A stretch of 64,000 nucleotides of DNA from Mesorhizobium mediterraneum (lineage in GTDB: Bacteria; Pseudomonadota; Alphaproteobacteria; Rhizobiales; Rhizobiaceae): the NCBI RefSeq assembly GCF_002284565.1, contig NZ_NPKI01000011.1, forward strand, positions 476,756 through 540,755, written 5' to 3'. The notes under the pieces were generated by a model. It had not been told where the DNA came from and made no database searches. It saw only the letters and a program-made list of their open reading frames with translations. A program made the position numbers and the translations under genes. How positions within the stretch are numbered: position 1 is the stretch's first letter; each line of letters begins with the position of its first letter. This document shows positions 58,725 to 64,000 of the stretch, one piece after another.

Positions 58725-59711
58725 TCAAGTCCCTGCCTGATGCCGGCGTTCCAGCCATGAATGGAGCGCCATCATGCCGAGGATGATCGCGCCGATGAAG
58801 ATGTTGTAGGCAAGGCCCGGCACGCCGATCAGCACGATGCCGTTGCGCATGACGCGCAGGATCAGGATGCCGAGCACGGTGCCGATGATGGTGCCGCGTC
58901 CGCCGGTCAGCGCCGTGCCGCCGATCACCACCATGGCGATGACTTCGAGCTCGTAGCCGGTGCCGCTGTTGGGATTGGCGGCGGAGGTGCGCAATGAGCT
59001 GATGACGCCGGCAAGCGAAGCCATGATCGATGACAGGATGAACAGGCCGATCTTGACGCCGCTGACGTTGACACCACGAGCCTTCGCCGCGTTGGGATTT
59101 CCGCCGGCCGCCTGGATCCAGTTGCCGGTCCGGCTCTGCGTCAGCACGTAGCCGAGTGCGATTGCGGCCGCGATGAACCAGAACAGCGACATGTAGATGC
59201 GGAACGGTCCAATGAAGAAATCGCCGACCAGCGCCTCGGCGAGCCAGCTGCCTTCGGCGCTCCAGGTGCGTTGCGGAAATCCGTTGGTGACGAACAGGGC
59301 GGTGCCGCGCACCACCAGCAGCATGCCGAGCGTCACCAGGAAGGACGGGATCTTGAGCTGCGTCACGAACCAGCCATTGACCAGCCCAATGAAGGCGGCA
59401 ACCAGCAAGGCCACGACGAAGCCGGCTTCCAGCGAGGTGAGGCCGCTGTTGAACAGGGTCCACATCAAGACGGGCGAGAAACCGAACAGCGATCCGACCG
59501 AGAGGTCGAATTCGCCCGATGTCATCAACAGCGTCATCGCCAGCGCGATCAGGCCGAGCTCGACCGTGAAGGCCAGTATGTTGCTGATGTTCTGCGGCGA
59601 CAGGAAGTCGTGGTTGAACCCCCAGAACACGGCGAGCTCGACGACAAGCAGCACGAAGGGCCCAAATTCCGGCCTGGCGATCGAGCGTTGGATGATGGAA
59701 CTATTTTCCAC
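58725..59711 (-). CDS. Sugar ABC transporter permease
   Basis: 328 aa RbsC-type permease with about 9-10 helices. SGEFDLSVGSLFG is the variant of the family motif seen in Frc/Xyl-type importers, and VIGGTALTGGRGTIIGT is the ATPase-contact loop. It lies between SBP and ATPase genes in one operon; a hairpin at 59787-59821 separates it from the SBP gene. Confidence 0.92.
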   Translation of the reverse strand: MENSSIIQRSIARPEFGPFVLLVVELAVFWGFNHDFLSPQNISNILAFTVELGLIALAMTLLMTSGEFDLSVGSLFGFSPVLMWTLFNSGLTSLEAGFVVALLVAAFIGLVNGWFVTQLKIPSFLVTLGMLLVVRGTALFVTNGFPQRTWSAEGSWLAEALVGDFFIGPFRIYMSLFWFIAAAIALGYVLTQSRTGNWIQAAGGNPNAAKARGVNVSGVKIGLFILSSIMASLAGVISSLRTSAANPNSGTGYELEVIAMVVIGGTALTGGRGTIIGTVLGILILRVMRNGIVLIGVPGLAYNIFIGAIILGMMALHSWLERRHQAGT

Positions 59712-59786
59712 GTTGGACCCGCGACATGGTTGGAACTGGCCAAGCCTGGCGCCGCATAAAGCGGTTCGAGGTTCGGCGGAATGATG

Positions 59787-59821
59787 GGGATGACCGCGGC
59801 AGGCACCGCCGCGACCATCCC
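59787..59821. terminator. Intercistronic hairpin between SBP and permease genes
   Basis: GGGATGACCGCGGC (59787-59800) and GCCGCGACCATCCC (59808-59821) pair at 12 of 14 positions around a 7-nt loop, 10 bp after the SBP stop. Likely sets higher SBP mRNA stability. Confidence 0.5.
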
Positions 59822-59831
59822 GATCGCGGTG

Positions 59832-60764
59832 TTATTTCCCGGACAGGATGTCGTCGTAGACCTGCGCAGTGTCCTTTTCGTAGAGCGCGCCGGTGATCAC
59901 GTCGAACCCGGGCGGGATGCCGCTGGCGGCCATGTTGGCGAGCGAAAGTGCCACATAGCTGGTCGCCTGCGGATCCTGCCACTGCCCGGCATTCACGTAG
60001 CCGGTCAGTACCTCCTGGGTGGTATCGAGCGAGTTGCCCCAGCCGACGACCGGGATTTCGCCCGGCTTGATGCCGGCCTGGTCGAACACCCGCTTGATCG
60101 AGCCGGTCACCAGATCGCCGAGGCCGATGATCGCCTTGACCTTGGCCCTGTTGGCGGTGAGGTAGTCGACCATGCGGTTGATCGCTTCGGCCTGATCGAG
60201 CGTGGCTTCGGTGATCTCATAGGTGATGCCGAGCGGCTCGAAGACGCTCTTGATGCCTTCTTCTTCCTGGACGCCATAGGTGGCGCCCGGGATTTCGACC
60301 GGCATCCAGACGAAATCGCCCTTCTTCACCAGGCCCTTGTCGACCAGATACTGCGCCCAGTTCTTGCCGAAGGTGACGTTGTCGCCGCCGACATAGGCGT
60401 TGAAGTCCGCCTTCGGATCGGGCGTGTTGAAGTTGATGATCGGGATGTTTGCCGCCCGTGCTTCCTTGGCGAGCTCGATAAGGCTGCCCGGGTCGGGGCT
60501 GGTGGTGGTGATGCCGTCGGCCTTGGCGGCGATGGCCGCGCGAACCGCCTCCTGCTGGGATGCCACGTCGCCATTGTGGAACGAGGTATTGACGGTGTTG
60601 CCGGTGTCCGTCGCCCACTGCTTGGCGCCGGCTAGGAAATAGGTCCAGACCGGGTCGGCCGGGCCGCCATGCGAAATCCAGTAGAAGGTCTTGGCCTGCG
60701 CCGCCGCCGGAATGGCCAGCGCCACGATCAAGCCGAATACAAATAGTCGTAGCCTTGTCAGCAT
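59832..60764 (-). CDS. Sugar-binding periplasmic protein (type I)
   Basis: 310 aa with signal peptide (LFVFGLIVALAIPAAAQAKTF). The two-lobed ligand domain has INFNTPDP and VGWGNSLDTTQE cleft segments, resembling binding proteins for pentoses, polyols or rhamnose-like sugars. Start 60764 follows GGAGGAAA; the longer frame has no signal. First gene of SBP-permease-ATPase-LacI. The 256 bp upstream region (60765-61020) holds its promoter; TGGCAA/TTTGCCA at about 60879-60898 is a weak inverted repeat. Confidence 0.9.
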   Translation of the reverse strand: MLTRLRLFVFGLIVALAIPAAAQAKTFYWISHGGPADPVWTYFLAGAKQWATDTGNTVNTSFHNGDVASQQEAVRAAIAAKADGITTTSPDPGSLIELAKEARAANIPIINFNTPDPKADFNAYVGGDNVTFGKNWAQYLVDKGLVKKGDFVWMPVEIPGATYGVQEEEGIKSVFEPLGITYEITEATLDQAEAINRMVDYLTANRAKVKAIIGLGDLVTGSIKRVFDQAGIKPGEIPVVGWGNSLDTTQEVLTGYVNAGQWQDPQATSYVALSLANMAASGIPPGFDVITGALYEKDTAQVYDDILSGK

Positions 60765-61020
60765 TTGATTTCCTCCCATTTTGAAAACTGCCTCCCTCCG
60801 ACGACGATCACGGCAAACCTGATCGTATTCTTGCCAGCGCCGATCTGGATGCATCAGAGCATCCGCTTTTTCGGTCGATGGCAAGCCTCCATTTGCCAGT
60901 GGTAGTTGGCGCGCGACAATGCGCCATCACCCGTCCCATCAGATTGCATCAGTTTGGCTGATATTTTCCAGGCAGGCGGATCAGGCCGAGACTTCTCTCC
61001 GTCGCAGTCGGGGGCGGAAC

Positions 61021-62178
61021 CTAGATAAGATCGGCCTTGGCGAGATCGCGCATCAGATGGCTGGCGCCATAGGTCCAGTGGGGACAGTCGGGCGACAGCC
61101 GCACCCGGTTGACCAGGGCGCCGAATTTCTCCGACGAGATGGTGACGATGTCGCCGACCTTGTGCGTAAAGCCCTTGCCCTTTTCGCCGCGATCCTTCGA
61201 TGGCACGAACATGGTGCCGAGATAGAGCGCCAACCCGTCCGGGTATTGGTGATGCGGACCCATGGCGGCAGCGACCAGCTCTTCAGGCGAGCGGCTGATC
61301 TCGGCCATCGAGCTTGCACCTTCCAGCGAGAAACCGTCCTCGCCCTCGACCTTCAGGCGCACGGTGGCCTGCTTCACATCATCGATGGAAAAGCTATCGT
61401 CGAACAGCCGGATGAACGGACCAAGTGCTGCCGAGGCGTTGTTGTCCTTGGCCTTACCGAGCAACAGGGCCGAGCGCCCTTCGACGTCGCGCAGATTGAC
61501 ATCGTTGCCGAGCGTCGCGCCGACGATCCGGCCGCTGCTGGCGGCGATCATGGCGATCTCCGGCTCCGGATTGTTCCAGGTGGAAACCGGATGCAGGCCG
61601 ACATCGGCACCGAAGCCGACCGAGGCCATCGGCTGGCATTTGGTGAAGATCTCGGCATCGGGGCCGATACCCACTTCCAGATATTGCGACCAGGCGCCGC
61701 GCTGGATGAGCTTGGCCTTGATCTCCATCGCCTCCGGCGAGCCTGGCTTGAGCTTCGACAGATCGTGACCGATCAGCCCGGCAATGTCGGCGCGAATGGC
61801 GTCGGCTTTTTCCGCCGAGCCGCGCGCCTGCTCCTCGATGACCCGTTCGAGCAGGCTGACGACGAAGGTGACACCCGACGCCTTGACCGCCTGCAGGTCG
61901 ACCGGGGAAAGAAGGGATGGTTTTTCCGGATCGCGCGCGGCCTGGAAACTGTTGGCGGCGATTGCGTCGAGCGACCCGATCGGTTCGCCCCCGGCAGCGT
62001 GGACGTAGCCAGCCGGATCCGGCATCTCGCAGACGTCGCGCACGGTTGGTGCCATGCTCGACGTGATGTCGAAGACAGTGCCGTCGCGAACCGTGACCAC
62101 CAGCGGATGGGACCTATCGCTTGTCCGGGCGCGGCCGATGAAGAGGCCCTCGTCGGGCAGGAGAGTGGTGTTCGTCAT
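61021..62178 (-). CDS. Fumarylacetoacetate hydrolase family protein (likely 2-keto-3-deoxy sugar acid dehydratase)
   Basis: 385 aa, longer than classical FAH-domain hydrolases because of an N-terminal extension of about 170 residues. The active-site motifs NPEPEIAM (metal-binding Glu pair), GNDVNLRD and GKAKDNNAS are present, the last typical of the subgroup that dehydrates 2-keto-3-deoxy-arabonate/xylonate. That activity would feed 2-oxoglutarate semialdehyde to central metabolism and fits the sugar importer beside it. Start 62178 follows AGAGGA. It is upstream of the importer on the same strand with 256 bp between them. Other hydrolase or isomerase activities are possible. Confidence 0.8.
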   Translation of the reverse strand: MTNTTLLPDEGLFIGRARTSDRSHPLVVTVRDGTVFDITSSMAPTVRDVCEMPDPAGYVHAAGGEPIGSLDAIAANSFQAARDPEKPSLLSPVDLQAVKASGVTFVVSLLERVIEEQARGSAEKADAIRADIAGLIGHDLSKLKPGSPEAMEIKAKLIQRGAWSQYLEVGIGPDAEIFTKCQPMASVGFGADVGLHPVSTWNNPEPEIAMIAASSGRIVGATLGNDVNLRDVEGRSALLLGKAKDNNASAALGPFIRLFDDSFSIDDVKQATVRLKVEGEDGFSLEGASSMAEISRSPEELVAAAMGPHHQYPDGLALYLGTMFVPSKDRGEKGKGFTHKVGDIVTISSEKFGALVNRVRLSPDCPHWTYGASHLMRDLAKADLI

Positions 62179-62451
62179 GGCTACGGTCCTCTGCTGTCTT
62201 GTTCTGCTGTGACGGTCGTCACTGTCGGACCAATGGTTCATCAAAAGCCTGGCCCGCGGCGGCGGCACTTTCAACAAATTCCCGCCAAAGGTCTATCCCG
62301 TTCCTCGCGGTCGAGCCATCCGCTGTATTTCGCATCGCCGGACGTCATCCATTTCAATCCGCTGATGCCGAGATCAAAACGCTCTTTCAAAATCATGAAA
62401 TCGTCACTAGGATTTTCATTTGACGAAACCCATTTCAGGTGACCTTTGCCC

Positions 62452-63729
62452 GTGCCGTTTTCCGATCCGATCTGGCAGAAGCCGCCGGCGGCCCCTGCGT
62501 TCCAGTCGCTTTTTCCCGGCGGGCAACGTGTCGATGTCGTTATCGTCGGTGGCGGGATCCTCGGTCTGTCGACTGCCTTGCATGCAGCCCGGCTTGGGCT
62601 TGCCGTGCAGGTGCTGGAAGCCGGCGAGATCGGCCAGGGCGCATCGGGCCTGAATGGCGGCCAGGTGATCCCCGGCCTTAAATATGATCCGGAATGGCTG
62701 CTGGAGCATTTTGGCCCCGACCGCGGCGAGATCCTCGTCAATTTTGCCGCCTCGACGGCGGACGCCGTCTTCGAATTGATCCGCGACGAGAAACTGGCGG
62801 TGCCGTTCGTTCGCAACGGCTGGATCCAGGCAGCGCACACCGAGACGGCGCTGAAGGCGGCGGCGAACAGGGACCGCCAGTGGCAGGCCCGCGGCGCCGA
62901 TGTCCGGCTTCTGAGCCGGACCGAGATCGCCGCGTTGACTGGCGCGCAGGGCTATCTCGGCGGCTGGCTCGACCGCCGCGCCGGCGTTATCGATCCGCTT
63001 GCCTACACGTCGGAGCTGGCACGGATCGCCTCGGCCGCAGGCGTGAAGATTGCCGAGCGCCAGAAGGTGATACGCCTCGACAAGAACGCCGGCCTGTGGC
63101 GCATCTCGACGGAAGGCGGCGCCGAATTGCAGGCGAAAGCGGTCATTCTGGCGACGAACGCATATACCAGCGATTTGCTCCCCGGTCTCGCCGAGACAAT
63201 CGTTCCGCTGCACTCCTTCCAGATCGCGACAGCGCCGCTGCCGCCCGATGTGGCAGCCGGGATTCTGCCGGAGGGGCAAGCGGTTTCGGACTCGCGCCGC
63301 ATCCTCGTTTATTACCGCAAGAGCGCCGACGGGCGGCTGGTGCTTGGCGGGCGCGGCCGGATGGCGCTGCCGACCAGCGAAGGTGACTGGGCGCATCTCG
63401 AGCGCGCGCTGCTCCGGCTCTATCCGGCGCTGTCCGGCGTCGCCATCGAAAAGCGCTGGTTTGGCCGGGTGGCGATGACGCCGGATCACCTCCCGCATAT
63501 CCACGAGCCCGAGCAGGGCCGGCTGGCCGTGGTCGGCTGCCAGGGCCGTGGCGTCGGCCTGATGACCGCGCTTGGCGAGCGCATCGCTGGTTATCTGGCG
63601 AGCGGTGATGCCAGGCAATTGCCATTCCCGGTCTCTCCGATCCGGCCGATCCCGTTCCACGCCTTTCGGCAGATCGGCGTTGCCGCGACGATCGCTTGGT
63701 ATCGTATGCTGGATGCATTCGAGCGCTGA
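62452..63729 (+). CDS. FAD-dependent amine oxidoreductase (PuuB/OrdL-like)
   Basis: 425 aa DAO-family flavoprotein. FAD motif VVIVGGGILGLSTALHA (29-45), then ASGLNGGQVIPG and a C-terminal VVGCQGRGVGLM. Closest in layout to gamma-glutamylputrescine oxidase and related amine oxidases. A GTG at 62452 with AGGTGA 9 bp upstream fits best; a TTG at 62446 is in frame but too close to the site. The downstream polyamine-type permease supports an amine substrate. It is divergent from the FAH gene. Confidence 0.87.
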   Translation: MPFSDPIWQKPPAAPAFQSLFPGGQRVDVVIVGGGILGLSTALHAARLGLAVQVLEAGEIGQGASGLNGGQVIPGLKYDPEWLLEHFGPDRGEILVNFAASTADAVFELIRDEKLAVPFVRNGWIQAAHTETALKAAANRDRQWQARGADVRLLSRTEIAALTGAQGYLGGWLDRRAGVIDPLAYTSELARIASAAGVKIAERQKVIRLDKNAGLWRISTEGGAELQAKAVILATNAYTSDLLPGLAETIVPLHSFQIATAPLPPDVAAGILPEGQAVSDSRRILVYYRKSADGRLVLGGRGRMALPTSEGDWAHLERALLRLYPALSGVAIEKRWFGRVAMTPDHLPHIHEPEQGRLAVVGCQGRGVGLMTALGERIAGYLASGDARQLPFPVSPIRPIPFHAFRQIGVAATIAWYRMLDAFER

Positions 63730-63802
63730 TTTCATGCCGGCGCAGGAAACAGCTTGACAGTTTCACGATTATGAAAAAATCTTAGGCGATTTCAAAATTT
63801 CG

Positions 63803-64000
63803 ATGGGCAATCCGATGTCGACCATCGTTGCAACGCAGCCGCTGCCGGAATCCCGGTTTTCGCCGGGTTTCCGGTTGGCCATGCTGCTGCCGGGCGGACT
63901 GGTCACCTTCTTCCTGATCCTGTTTGCCCTCGGCCTCGTGCTTTTCCTCGCCTTTCGCGGCAATGACGGTTCGCTGCTGGGCGCCGGTTTCACTTTTGCG
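63803..64000 (+). CDS. ABC transporter permease, 5' part (polyamine/spermidine type)
   Basis: Only the first 66 codons are in the window and the frame stays open to its last base. An N-terminal cytoplasmic leader (STIVATQPLPESRF) is followed by one strong membrane helix (MLLPGGLVTFFLILFALGLV), as in PotB-like permeases. The ATG at 63803 or the in-frame one at 63815 may be the start. TTGACA at 63754-63759 is a possible -35 element. With the PuuB-like gene upstream this suggests an amine uptake/oxidation locus. Confidence 0.7.
   Translation, partial: MGNPMSTIVATQPLPESRFSPGFRLAMLLPGGLVTFFLILFALGLVLFLAFRGNDGSLLGAGFTFA

Overview
The window looks like chromosome of a Rhizobiales alphaproteobacterium, most likely Mesorhizobium or a close relative. 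The reasons are the high GC content, many ABC and FGGY sugar/polyol systems, and several families of short palindromic intergenic repeats (RIME-like mosaics and the small elements built on a CGAAAAGTG core) that are typical of this group. I see no rRNA, tRNA, CRISPR, phage, IS element or plasmid-replication gene. The genus is an inference.

Layout. 0-8.4 kb: PhzF-like and VOC proteins, a TetR-controlled RND efflux pair and an aldehyde dehydrogenase. 8.5-36.3 kb: a methylated-amine catabolic island. 36.7-46.6 kb: two SDR dehydrogenases, a ribose-type ABC importer, a SorC regulator, an FGGY kinase and a SAF-domain oxidoreductase, all of unknown substrate. 46.9-50.7 kb: an enolase-superfamily enzyme with a GntR regulator, then a 2-oxoglutarate oxygenase divergent from a LysR regulator. 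50.8-56.2 kb: a second RND pump with a small upstream protein, a strong palindromic operator and a divergent TetR gene. 56.2-56.8 kb: no protein gene, but a convincing three-hairpin small RNA with anti-Shine-Dalgarno loops (cuckoo/CcsR type). 56.8-62.2 kb: a LacI-regulated sugar importer and an FAH-family enzyme. 62.4-64.0 kb: an amine oxidase-like flavoprotein and the start of a polyamine-type ABC permease cut by the window end.

The methylated-amine island is the main biology. TmoXWV imports trimethylamine N-oxide (TMAO). Tmm oxidises trimethylamine (TMA) to TMAO. Tdm (DUF1989 fused to GcvT) demethylates TMAO to dimethylamine (DMA). DmmDABC demethylates DMA to methylamine (MMA). GmaS and MgsABC convert MMA through gamma-glutamylmethylamide to N-methylglutamate, and MgdABCD oxidises that to glutamate plus a C1 unit on tetrahydrofolate. 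AmtB, a one-helix protein and an APC permease are embedded in the same minus-strand series. All three demethylation steps carry a GcvT-type folate-binding domain, which suggests formaldehyde is passed to tetrahydrofolate at each step. An XRE-cupin regulator between the dmm and tmm genes is the only dedicated regulator in the island. Enzymes for later oxidation of methylene-tetrahydrofolate are not in the window.
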